DNA of 64,000 bases. Origin: Zerene cesonia (taxonomy: Eukaryota; Arthropoda; Insecta; Lepidoptera; Pieridae). Position numbers and translations under genes: made by a program. The stretch spans positions 248,001-312,000 of the forward strand of contig NC_052114.1 of NCBI RefSeq assembly GCF_012273895.1, written 5' to 3'. Below are positions 36,401 through 48,000 of this stretch, in pieces. Positions within the stretch are counted from its first letter, which is position 1. The number at the start of each line of letters is the position of its first letter. The notes beneath the pieces were generated by a model. That model was given only the letters and a program-made list of their open reading frames with translations, did no database searches and was not told the DNA's origin.

Positions 36401-36970
36401 AACTGCTTGAGCGATATTACACAAACAATTATACTTGTATTAAAAACAAGCTGTAAATGAGTTCAGCACTATCTACTACTTCAATATTTATTTTTCCTCT
36501 GTTTAAAAAGTGGTAACTGCAGGTTTCAACGAGCTATCTGTCAGTTATGATTATGTTTTTCATACTTGATTACTGATTATATAAACTGTACTATTATATT
36601 TGAAAAATTAAACACTTATCTAATGAATATAAAACAGTATGTTATTAACGGTTTGATTTCACAACATTACGTCTTTATGAACTAAGTGGTGCCGCGGTTT
36701 CGTTTCCGTCATCTAGCGCCACCTTTTGTAAAAAAAACGTAAAATATATACATACTGAGTAGTTTATGCTAAATGTTTCAGCCATAAAAAGATAAATATT
36801 AAATTTAACTAAGATTAAAATACGAATAAAATATAGACAGTAGATAGTTGACTTAAATCATGAATGTTCAAAGGCTCGTGCTAGAACGAAAATCAAAAAA
36901 TAAAATAATTAATGTATAATAGCGTTTTAAGTGTAGGTATTTGGAGATAGACACACAATTGGTAAAATTT
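30441..36970. other. Repeat-poor block, no gene recognised
   Basis: About 6.5 kb without any repeat family I can recognise, in contrast to the rest of the window. Short frames, such as 31691-31924 and 33266-33526 on the plus strand, have no domain. The patch near 31620-31660 (ATGGCGGCGCAAAAAGGGAC) and 33290-33370 are GC-richer. The block could be single-copy regulatory DNA. I see no direct proof. Confidence 0.4.
36710..36724 (-). promoter_or_regulatory. Partial CTCF-like core, minus strand
   Basis: CATCTAGCGCCACCT reads AGGTGGCGCTAGATG on the minus strand, matching the AGRKGGCRSY half of the CTCF motif, while the CCASY half is missing. It faces the motif at 29562. Confidence 0.25.
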
Positions 36971-37048
36971 GCTGATCTTCTGTGTGGGGTGTTGTAACTT
37001 CCCCGGTGTGAACTGGCCCAATATCTGCAGAAGCTTACTCGGCTCCCA
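36971..37048 (-). mobile_element. SINE-like 5' fragment, minus strand
   Basis: On the minus strand GGGCCAGTTCACACCGGGGA, then AGTTACAACACCCCACACAG, match the 5' end of the SINE family. The middle and 3' end are absent, unusual for target-primed retroposons, which normally lose the 5' end. Later deletion is likely. Confidence 0.6.
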
Positions 37049-37997
37049 TATTAAAAAAATGTAGTGTTTAAACCCAGCGTTGCGCTTTCAACGTATTTCA
37101 ATTCAAAAGATTCTAACAATTTAAATATCGTATAAAAATTCTTATTGGAAGTATATACTATACAGTGAAGCGAGAGATTTCTCTTGGAAGAGATGGCTCT
37201 TATGTTCTTAGCTATGCGGCATTTGTAAATTTTTTACACATTTTTTTTATTTGAACAATTTTGAAGGATAAAAATATAAATAGGTTATTAGACTACAGAA
37301 TGCAATTTCTCTGTAAAAGCAGTATTTAATAAGAATTTTAATGAAATCTTATAAATAAAATTATCCGGAGTATTGTAATGTTGAAGGAATTGTGTTTCTT
37401 TTTCTTCGTTTGATATATTCATATAAACAATTTCCATAGCTCAACTACCGAAATTGACTCAACTATAATCGACACGTATAATAAACATACGTAAACCTAA
37501 AAAACCCTTGCACTACAACCAAATAAAAATATGTTCAGAGTACACAGCTCGAACCGGACGGTAGCACACAAACTATCTACTTTATATCGCTCCCGTCAAA
37601 ACATAATTGAATCTCTTGTTAAATATCAGGCGTTATCGCATCACGATAACTATAATTGCGCTGCGAAAGGTTTCTGTCCCTTCGTAGGCGATTAAAAATT
37701 GTGTTTATTGTTCACTTGCTCTGGCGTTCATTAAATTCGATTGGTCTGATTGAATGTGTACTGAGTTTTCAATGTCACGCTAAACTTATTTGAATTATAA
37801 AAACGTTAATTTTACTAAAAACACGTTTTAATGAAAGAATTAACTAGATTGAAACTCGCTTGTATACGGAGTGGGTATGCGTAAATAAATTGTTTAATCC
37901 TGGTGATCCTAATTAGAATAATAAGATAAACTCAAAACACTTAAGGCATATACAGATTCCATTAAAACAATACCATCAAAACCACTATAAAATAGTA
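37049..37997. other. AT-rich DNA, nothing recognised
   Basis: No gene or repeat is identified. Confidence 0.5.
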
Positions 37998-38159
37998 TCC
38001 TTACTAATTTATAAATAAAAAAGTAAGTTCGTTTGTTTGTATTTTCACATCGCAAATGAAGGATTTAATAAGACGATTTCTTTTGTCTGGAAATAGGTAT
38101 GAGATCTGACAGAAAGATTTTTCCTTTGACCTCGCGAGCGAAGCCGTATGCACAATGAC
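37998..38159 (+). mobile_element. Helitron-like element, diverged 3' end
   Basis: It starts A|TCCTTACTAATTTATAAATA and continues with AGTAAGTTCGTTTGTTTGTA. The end reads CTCGCGAGCGAAGCCGTATG then CACAATGAC, where CAGCTAG would be expected. The 5' border is typical, the 3' terminus has decayed. Confidence 0.6.
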
Positions 38160-38640
38160 AGTTTCCGCTACAACTGACCCGGATCTTCATATACAGATTT
38201 ATTTAAAAAATATGCAATAAAAATAAAAGCGACTTTGAAAATATCTTAATGTTTATCCTCAATTAATAGATCACAGATTGGATATAACGGCACTAATTAG
38301 TCGAACTGTTTATTCAGAACTAAAAAAAATCATTAATAACTTATTGTACAAAACAGAAAGGAGTTTGCCACAAAGGAGCTTTTTGTGTGTAACTTTTATT
38401 ATATTATTCAATGTTACTAAAACTTTATATGTCTATGGGTGAAGGAGCAAGTAAGAGTTAAAGTTACAGTAAATTTATGTATAGCAAAAAACCCACGTAT
38501 TATGTTACTCACATCCATAATAATTAATGATACCTGTACTGTAAGGAAAGATTCACAGCAATAAGTTATATGGCGGCCAAGCAAGATTCGGACTCGCGGC
38601 ACTAAGAGTTCAAGTAAGCAAAGCTAAAAACAAGTGCAAA
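38160..38640. other. AT-rich DNA with a B-box-like motif
   Basis: No gene is seen. On the minus strand near 38583-38600, GCCGCGAGTCCGAATCTTGC weakly resembles an RNA polymerase III B box, as in tRNA-derived SINEs. No A box or tRNA fold is found. Confidence 0.35.
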
Positions 38641-38862
38641 AAATTTGGTCACCCATCCAATAATTGATATTCCGACCTTTCTTCGCGTAGATTTTTTATT
38701 ATTCGTTGTTACGGCGGCAAAATAAAAATTTCAACTGTCGAACTATCACGGTTCACGAGATACAGTTTCGTTTTGGACGGATAGACAGACAGTCGGACAG
38801 CGAAGCTCGTAATAACGGGTCCCGTTTTGTCCTTTCCACACGGGATCCTGAATCCCAATAAA
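38641..38862 (+). repeat. Interspersed repeat, ...GGGTCCCGTTTT... family
   Basis: TTTGGTCACCCATCCAATAA, AAAATTTCAACTGTCGAACT, ATCACGGTTCACGAGATACA, a GATAGACAGACAGTCGGACA tract and AACGGGTCCCGTTTTGTCC occur in the order of a very common insect repeat that normally ends GGGTACGGAACCCTAAA. Here the end is CGGGATCCTGAATCCCAATA. The class is not settled by the sequence. Confidence 0.65.
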
Positions 38863-39136
38863 TAAATTTTAGTAAGAAAAAGCCGTTAAAATTAATCCTG
38901 TCGGAACAATAATAATCTCACAAAACCTAAAATTCACCATGTCCAAAACAAATCAGTAATGATATAGCATTAAATATTTTGTTGGCAGATTAAATAACAG
39001 TGCACGTGAGTTATGGGCAGCAGAAGCAACGCCGGGGGAGAAGGTTGTATGCTATAATAATAATTATTATAACATGCGTACATATTGGATAAGAGTTCAT
39101 CGGTGCACGTTCTTCTTTGGGTGTTACAGGATTTAT

Positions 39137-39143
39137 TTCTAAT

Positions 39144-39178
<35 letters not shown>
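39137..39178 (+). repeat. (TTTA)n microsatellite
   Basis: About ten uninterrupted TTTA units. It may be the tail of a minus-strand retroposon, but the following sequence (GGTTTATCAGCTGTTGTTAC) is not a family I recognise. The frame at 39085-39321 is read from this repeat. Confidence 0.85.
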
Positions 39179-39811
39179 GGTTTATCAGCTGTTGTTACAT
39201 AAATATTTTCTCTCAATACAAAAAAACAATTTTAGTAATACACATTATATGCACAACAATTAGAGATAAACACAACATTCAACAAAAACAAACAAGTATA
39301 CTTAAGATATTACATAAATGACAATAGAGTGACTAACAGCAAGTAAAAAATGTGAGTGTAAAATAATAACATTTAGAGATAAGATGGATAATTAGATATG
39401 GGATATACGAAAAATATTTGTATTCTATTTTTATACATATTATGTTTCATTTCATTTACATACATATTTATTTTTTTGTTATTTTCATAATGTTGCATTA
39501 CGTTAATTGTTTGGTAAGCTTTCAAATGACATGTATTGATTTATTCAATAAATAATGTTTGGAGTAGTCAGGTTGACTTCTGCTTAATTGTTTGCTATAT
39601 ACTGAATATCTAAATAACATATGTTTCTTAACAAAAACTAATACAAATCTAAATAAGCAATCAAAAAGAAAATGTAGAGCGCGGTAGTATATCGTAACAA
39701 ATAAAACCGACTTTAGAAAATGATAATCGCTAATTAGTCACGGAGGTTTCAAGACAAAATTGTAGCCATCGAGAAAAAAACACGAATGACCGCGAGCGCA
39801 TCTCGGTCGAT

Positions 39812-40375
39812 ACGTATAATCGATACTTATAAATCGATTCTGTTATGAGACGATAAAATCGAGTTGGACCGCCGCCGGCTACCGGGCGTCGGGCTAAGCG
39901 ACGATTACTCTGCGATCTTCTTATTTCTTAAGACTGTTGGCTTGGTTGATGGCATTGACAAGCGTAAGCGATGGCGGAAACGCGAATCCACGTATTCTGA
40001 CAGTGACAGTTTATATAATGTCATGCAAAGATTCTGACAGCGGCCATTTATAAATCAACACATGCTCTGTGAACTTGAAGTACTAAAAGTATCTAATGAT
40101 ACACTTTCGTATAAGTTTTGACTTGTGTGTTTACTGACGATGAATACATTGCTTTCCAAATGAGTATTAATAGCTCCTTACTTTTAAAAGTTTATGGTAC
40201 TTGTATTTCAATATTAATTTATATCTACAAACATGATCTTCTAAAACATTACACATTAGACGCTATACAACAGTATAGCGAAGCAAAACCGCTCCGCTGT
40301 ATCTTATGGATGAACTCAGGCTTAACAACGCAAGATTATCGATAAAATAATTAAATGGTTAGTCTCGAAATCGAT
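39812..40375. promoter_or_regulatory. Cluster of ATCGAT sites around a GC-rich core
   Basis: ATCGAT occurs at 39819-39824, 39833-39838, within TATCGATA at 40337-40344, and at 40370-40375. TATCGATA is the DREF-binding DRE of insect promoters. GC-rich GGACCGCCGCCGGCTACCGG lies at about 39866-39885. The cluster could be a promoter or enhancer; no transcript is evident. Confidence 0.25.
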
Positions 40376-43300
40376 TCTCGAGTGTTGTTATCGAGGAAGG
40401 GTTATTTGTTCCCTTTTTCGGCGGAATAGCGGACCTGTTTTGAAAATTGCGTGAGCGATCGAAATTATTCGCTTTAATTCGGTTATAAGCCTTTGTTGGG
40501 ATCATCTTAGAATGAGTGTGTATAAGAATTGACGGCTATTATTATAAAGAATCTGATGCGAAACTTTTCAACGTTAATCATTTTTGCAATTCGAAAAAAG
40601 TTATATTTTAAGGGAATTTTAAAATGTCACCAAAAATTATTTATTTTTAATGCTATCTTAATTTATTAGTTGAATTATTGGTTCACTGAACGATCTTATT
40701 AGAAACTTTAACAAATTGTGTACCACTTCAAATTCCTATCAGACGTTTAAGAATATAAAAATAAATTAGAAAAAACAGATTTAAAAACAAATTAAACAAA
40801 GATTCAAAAAAAACTCCTAATAAACATCTCAAAAATAGGTGACCATACATCAAAAAGAATAATAATTTCGATGACACCGTTTTAATGGCTCTCAAATGAC
40901 GTCCATACGTCATGCAATACAATAAGGTGCATTAAAATACATTAAATTGTCGCATCTGTAAGTCACCAACAAGTTAATTGTGTCGATGGCCATAGCTGGT
41001 GATTTATAAGAGCTCACCTTTGTCGGCTTATCGGCTTCCGCTGGTCCTTTTGTATCTTTTATCCCTTTTAAATAAAACGTTAGGAATTCGTGGTGCAAAG
41101 GCAGAGGTTTGGCGCGAGTTGTAATGGAAATGGACAGTACAATGATATGTGAATGGCGCTTGATTAGAGCTGTTATAAACTATCCATCTCCATCAACAAT
41201 GCAGAGAATAGAAAACTTAAGTAAATCTTTGGTAATAACGTGTTTATTTGAATAAAGATAGTTCTTACTTGGAATATTGTCATATGAAGTATATCAGGAT
41301 GTGGTATGTCGCTATATAATTTATAATTCGTGATGGGGTTCGTCATCATCATAACAAATACAATATAAAATAAAGCTCAGTTATAGATATCAATAACTTA
41401 TTAGTATTTTAGTATTTAAATATGAAAAGAAATCAGCCACGAATGCGTTGACAGTAGCCTCCAATATTTATAGCCGCTGAATAGACAGTAAATTCGCGAA
41501 AATTCTTTATTATTGCTTCAGGATTTGTTGGTTGGTTGCTTGGTTACGAGAGAGATATGAGAAGGCTGTTTAATTCTTTGTTAAAAATAATTCTTTGCAA
41601 CATAACATCATATCTTTTATTTAAGGTTATCTTTCAAGAAGAATCTAAAAAGATTTGTAGTAAGGTTTTTATTATTTCATTAAGATTGATAAGAAAGCTT
41701 TCTAAGTAGAAATAAGCATGGAACATTATGAACACTTATATAAATAATTAAATATATAAACACTTTGTTATTTATAATAAAAACCGAAGATACTCAAATA
41801 GTGTTAAAATTTGTTGCCATAATGTCTCTTTTTAATATTATAATATACAGATTATTTAGGTATAGAGATTATTGTTTATTTAATATAATAAATATATGAA
41901 ATAATTACGTATTGTTTCAGATATTATCCATTAGAAATTCGATAACACACAACATGTAAACAATTATGCAACCAATAATAAATAACAAACAAATATTTAA
42001 AAAATAATTAATTTCCACGCAGTCGAAAAGGGTTCTTCAGAGAGACGTGTAGTGATGAATTGACATGTAGCCAGGCCATTAAGAGAAGATAAGAGGCATT
42101 TAACTCAATCCACGGCCGCGGTGCCCCATCCGCCGACACTACTTTTGTATACAGGCTGTTCATTTTGTATCCCTTTTAAATCATTAGACTTTTGTTAAGC
42201 GAAAGCAGATTTATTCTTGTTATAAGACACTAAGCATTGCACAATACATATTCAATATTGATAAACTGATGTGAATGAATTGAAAGGATTAAGTCATAAA
42301 CTCTTCATATATATATACTCGTATGTATTTAGCTTACAGTCATTTATTTTTATGCTTATAAATTGTGACAATTCATAAGTTTAAGGTCTGTCTCACACAT
42401 ACAGGCTGGCACACATTCAGTCGTCAACAATTTCCGTATCCATATTTCATTTTAAAAATACGTATACCTCAGTATAAAATAATCTTTCTAAAACAAGAAC
42501 ACGCTGTATAAGGGCACGGCCGATAACCGCTGTTGAGCCGTTCGGTAGCTCACTAATGAACTCCCAACAGATACAGCGCTACAGAGATTAGCTTATTTTT
42601 TAAACCTTTTTAAACCTGCTAGTTACTCGATTACTTACTAACGGGTTGCCATTGATGTTGCCGCTGCTACTGTTGCTTCCAGGTTGGGAAAACTCGATCG
42701 AAAGCCATTTGAAAGACACTACGCTTTGATAAAAAACATGTTACACTATTATATATATGTTATTCTAGTTCTATAAGCCTCTTCATATTGATTTGGTGTT
42801 TAATGAAAAGTTGACTTCCAAACTAGCGAATGGCTTTCCTATAACAGTTAATAGAATTAGAAAGAATAGAATGAGAAATTTTGAAATTTTGAAGACATCG
42901 AATAAGTCAATTATTCATACAAAATGCAATAACCCTTTTTTAAATAAAGAATATAATTATTTCATACACACTGAATCATTATCAAGCCTTACGTCATAAG
43001 ACAAGGTGTTTAAAGAATCTGTATTCTGATTAGCATTCATCTTCTTTTTAAACTTTACCCATTCATTTGCAAAAATAAGTTTGAGAATTATCACTGCTCT
43101 TATAATTTGTTCTAGTGGACAATTCATGCGTGGGCTCTGGCAAAATCTGCTCCAATGGCAATTTCTTCAAAGCATGTGTAATATTTTACATACAATTCTT
43201 GAAGAATGAATCTAATAAAAGGTTAATAAATATTTAATTTAATAAGACTGAAGATCTAATAGGCGTAGCACTACTTTTATGGGCACTCACTACGGAAGAT

Positions 43301-43473
43301 ATGAGTATTTATAGATATTTTTACAACTTTCGAGAGCTCCACGAAAATGAATAATAACATGATTATTACCTAAAACAATAACAACGTCGTAACTGTATCA
43401 AAAACCGACAGTATAAACCTCTTTTTACCATATGTATATAACCGGGTTTTTCTTATGCCATAACTGAAATGTG

Positions 43474-43645
43474 TTTTGCCTGATGATAAGCGATCATCAC
43501 CGGCTCTGAACATTCGCAGAGGTGCTGATGCTAACCTTGGCGAATGCGCTGCCCTCATTTAAGTGAAATAAGGAAAGGATTGACGACTGGAAAGAAGGTA
43601 TGGACGGGGAAGGGTGACAAAGAAACGGCCCTCCTCATAACTCAT
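43474..43645 (-). mobile_element. SINE-like element, minus strand
   Basis: The plus strand begins TTTGCCTGATGATAAGCGAT then CATCACCGG, the reverse of the family tail, then GAACATTCGCAGAGGTGCTG and GCGAATGCGCTGCCCTCATT. A purine-rich AAGGAAAGGATTGACGACTG stretch follows, and it ends near ACGGCCCTCCTCATAACTC. It is truncated before the 5' GGGCCAGCTCGCACC part. Confidence 0.68.
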
Positions 43646-44900
43646 AATGTGTAATGATATAATGAATATAGAAATTTTCAGATAGACTTTGAACTCACTC
43701 CCTTTAACACAGACGAGACAATCGCATTCTATCCATTAACTTTGAACTTAAGCCCTAATTGGTCCAATCTGTTCAGCGTAGTGTGGGCAGTGCGTGATAT
43801 CGTGTTATCAGCTGATATCGCGGCAGTTAATTAACTTGTTCATTAGTGGCCGGCCGTGCGTGTATAATACGAGAACTATTTTTGTATTTTTCCTAATTAA
43901 AATTTAATTCTTGTCTCGCATGAAGCTGGATTGGCTTGATGCTATGGTTTCGATTCAGGCTTACTTTAGGAATTTGTAACAGTAACTCGAATAAGAAATA
44001 AATCTCAAAGATATCTGTTTTTTCTACTATAAGTCACTATAAGAGTAAGTAGAGACTAGGTTCAATGTATGGTATTGTTTAAAAGTCTAGTAAAGACTTA
44101 GTTTATAAGACAATGGGATTTGTAAAACAAATTTCAATTTCGTATAAAAACAAAATTAATCCTCACCCAACTATTTTATAAAACACTAGTTTATGTTTAT
44201 AATGAAAAGAGTATTACTTACCTTACCCCATTTATTAATTAATTATTAAAAATAAATGAAATATTGACATTAGAATAATGTCATCAAATATAGTTCGACA
44301 CAAAATTGATTCAGTGACATCACACAAAGCCGCAGACTTAATCCAACATTTTCTAAGCAATAATAACGGTGCCCTAGCGTAATTAGTTAGTAGCCGCTAA
44401 TGCATCTTAGTCCGAGATCCAGTTGGGAAAAAAATCTATCTTATCTAAACATCAAACTGGAATGTAATGTAAATATCTATGATATCAAAATACATATTTA
44501 ACGGGTTTTACAGGTGTTCCATTTCCGTTTTCTTTTCCTTTCGAATTCCTGTATATTATAAATATTATAATTTACTCCTACCAAGAATATAGAATAGATC
44601 AATTTTATAAAGTCACTTGAATAACTTAAAACATAATGCGGTATTTAATAAAGAACCGGTGGGAAAATTATCATTTGAAGACTTTATATTAAGAATGAGA
44701 GTTTTAGTGCAATACTTAATTAAACTCGAGGAAAACACTTGTTTATCTTAGGTACTTACACTTGTGGTCTTATTTATGAAGCATTTAAATCTGACACATT
44801 AGTTCTACTCTACAAATTTACTACCACATTAATCCAATCAAGCAATAATTACAATTTAAAGATTCATATCGCAATAAATATTTTTACAAACAAAAAAAAA
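43646..44900. other. AT-rich DNA with clustered palindromes
   Basis: No gene. Within about 60 bp lie GATATC (twice), CAGCTG, GTTAATTAAC (43826-43835) and GGCCGGCC (43848-43855). Confidence 0.45.
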
Positions 44901-45076
44901 ACAACATTCCGTCGAAATATCAGAACTAGACTAAATTTAAATGAAACCACATTGTAGGCACAAGATTTCATAAAAAAAATAATAATAGTCGATTCACCCA
45001 GTAATAAGCCATCAGATAATAACAAAACAAAAAAGTAAAAACGAATTCATAACCTCCTTTTTTGAAGTCGGTGGAA
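44901..45076 (+). repeat. Interspersed repeat ending TTTTTTGAAGTCGGT
   Basis: CAGAACTAGACTAAATTTAA, AGGCACAAGATTTCATAAAA, CACCCAGTAATAAG and CTCCTTTTTTGAAGTCGGTG follow the same order as 23341-23525. Same orientation, moderate divergence. The 72-codon frame at 44739-44957 enters this repeat and is not a gene. Confidence 0.65.
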
Positions 45077-48000
45077 AAACAAAATCGAGGTCTCTTTTAT
45101 TCACAGAAATGACAGAGTCCAACCAGCACTCGCACTAACTCTTAAATCCAATGACCCGCCGGCTCCTTTACAATATTTTTTGTTTCATCCGTTCCCGAGA
45201 TACAAGCAACACGGCATATATTAAGCTACTGAATTTGAGGACCCGTGTTAAGATAAATGATGTTATTTATATGCATATTGATAACACTGAATTAGGACCT
45301 TTTAAGTAATGAACACTTTGAACTTTTATTTCGGTACTTCATAATGGACGGGTATTTTGATGTATGGGGAGTGTTTTGATTACTCCTCGTGACCCGGTTA
45401 TCCCCTTGTTGGGTATATTCAATTAATTATTCAAATCAATCGCTTATACTATAAATATTTTGACATATTGTACGTAATAGACAAATCATTTCTAATAAGC
45501 CAATAATCTTATCTGATTTTTAACTATTACTCCTTAAAATATTTCCCATACACTATTTCTTCACTCTTATTTCTGTATCATTTTATTGTCCACAAACTGA
45601 GAGTTTTTTTCATTATTTCCATTACTTTCCTACTGTATTGCATATGACTTTAACAGACATAACCGACTTTAAAACTGCATCAACTCACGTATATTTGGAT
45701 GCGGTGTTAATTATTTAAAGGACATCAGTCTTTCAAGAAAGGAAAGGTATATTTCAATATAACCTGTACGCGATGTAAGAGGCGTTCTCGTGTGATATAT
45801 AGTGCCAATTGCTAAAACCAAATTGTGGCATTTGTTCTGCGGTCGAAGCGCGGATCTTGTGGTTTTTATTCTTATATCTTTGGTTAAACAAGTTAGTTAA
45901 AAATATGCGGAAATTGTTGATATTAAAATGAAAACTCGGATAAAAGGCAAGACATTTATTGTTATTGATGAAAATGTAAGTTCTAGAAATAAATGCGAGC
46001 GTGCTTTTGCATATTGTTTTGCGTTATTTTTCTCCAATTAATAAAGAAAGTTTTTTACAAATGTTATACGATGTTTAATAAAAGATTAATATTTCCATTT
46101 TAATCAGAGATACTGACGTGACGAGTAGGTAAATAAATTCCAAGGAAAAGCCAGATATTAAAATGTACTTCTTCGACGTGAGTGTTAGGTATGGTAGTAA
46201 TCGTGTCCCGCCATCGGCGGCGGTCACGAGCGCGATAGAGTTGTCCAAGTAATTAGCTATATCATTGAGCTTTTAGCAGTTGCTCTGCGTTTGCTCTTAA
46301 TACTTTTTGAATAAATCGGTGGACAGAAGAGGGCTTTGGAGAGCTCTTCTCAAGGTATTAACTGTGTTCTGTAGATATTTATTAACAGATCCATCGAAGC
46401 TATATGTATAGATGATAGCGAAAGGCAGGAAGCGATATCGGTAGGTAGTAGCAATATCATAATCTTGTAGGTTGTGCAGTTATACATGGTGCCAATTATT
46501 TAAACATAAATCCGGTTTAAGTGATTTTATAACATAAAACATGCAATCTTATAGTCTGACAGTCAAGTAAATTGTAAAAGCTCACAAAATTCTAAGATAT
46601 GCTTAGATTTCTATAAGTTGTGTATCGAAATAAATGATGAAGCAGCAAGGTACGTGGTAGGCATAGCGACGCATTGTATCGTGCCTAAAGTCCAAACGGG
46701 TTAGCAAATTACGGTATAAAGACCAATGAATACACGAAATCCGTTAAAACAGTATCCCAATACGGTTTCCCATAAGTTTAGCGACCTTTCTAATAAGTTT
46801 AAAAGCCAAGATTACATTCCCAGATCCCGTTTTAACGAGAGCCAAGGTCGTACCTTCCGAGACACTTATACTGTACAAGGGAAACGCATTTGAGACGGTA
46901 GCACGAGATAGAGGTCGCTGTTGTCTTATCTAGCCGATAAACTAGATAAGCAGGTGGGAGGAAACTACGCACGGATTTATCTACCGAATTTCTTGGACTA
47001 TTTCCATTTAGTTTTATTGTGCTGACGTGTTTAATGTAGCTATAGGGAAGTTATATAGAGCGGCGCAACAATATAATGTATTAATTAAGAAACTGTTAGG
47101 GGCATTTCCTATACCAACATTTATTTTAATCACCTATAATTTAACTGTCATAATAAGAAGCAGTAATTCCTTCAGGTCCGGGTATATCAAAATTAATCCA
47201 TATTCGTTTTGCTATTCTGGCGTAAAAAGGCTACAGACAGATATAATTATTTTGTATCGATATTATTATTTTGTATCTGTATCGAGCACGTTTATAAATG
47301 GTTAAATTTATTACTACTTATTTAGGTACCTTTTTGTTTTTGAGAAAGCAATTCTCAATAAAATTGATATGATAAAGTAACAAATAAAAGAATTCAAATG
47401 AACGAAACCGTATAGCTAATTACTTCTTTAAATTAAACATAATATTAAACATCTTACGCATTCATAAAAGTGATTTAAGTTGATATTAATTATGTTTTTT
47501 ATATTCATTTCCATAAAAAATGAGACTAGGTGTGTGTTTATCTATGATCATAGTTAACTCCTAGACACGGTTGTAGTACCAGGCTCGCATGAGTAGTGAA
47601 GAGCTTCGAGTGCCGAAGGAAAAACGCAGTACTTGCACGATCTTAATGAGAGTGGACAAACTGGATGTCCAAGGGCTTACGCGTTTGTTTTATATGGATA
47701 CGATTATATGTCATTTTAATACTGTCTACATATGTTTATTCTCTAGTAATTTTTACAATGAACCATGTGAATTTGATTAAAGAAATTTGATTGCATTAAG
47801 TTTTTGTAAACTAAAACGGAAATTTATTTTCTTATTTAATAGAATAATTATTTAATCATAATATTTCATTATTTTATGACACTGCGTTATTAATAAAATA
47901 ATCAATTTGACGCTGTGGTTAAAATTATCTCGCTTAAATTATCTCGAAATTGAGATCTCGAAACATACCATAAACACATCTGTTAATTGACATATTAAAT

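Larger units (their letters stand above)
38863..43473. other. AT-rich DNA, no gene recognised
   Basis: The stretch contains a TTTA microsatellite and an ATCGAT cluster (listed separately), and AAAACCGACTTTAGAAAA at 39706-39723, possibly a trace of the GAAGTCGGTT repeat in reverse. GC-rich CGGCCGCGGTGCCCCATCC lies near 42113. Open frames such as 40118-40345 lack domains. Confidence 0.45.

Noticed and set aside
38583..38600. tRNA or tRNA-derived SINE from a B-box-like sequence
   Set aside because: The B box is imperfect, no A box lies at the right distance, and no cloverleaf can be drawn.
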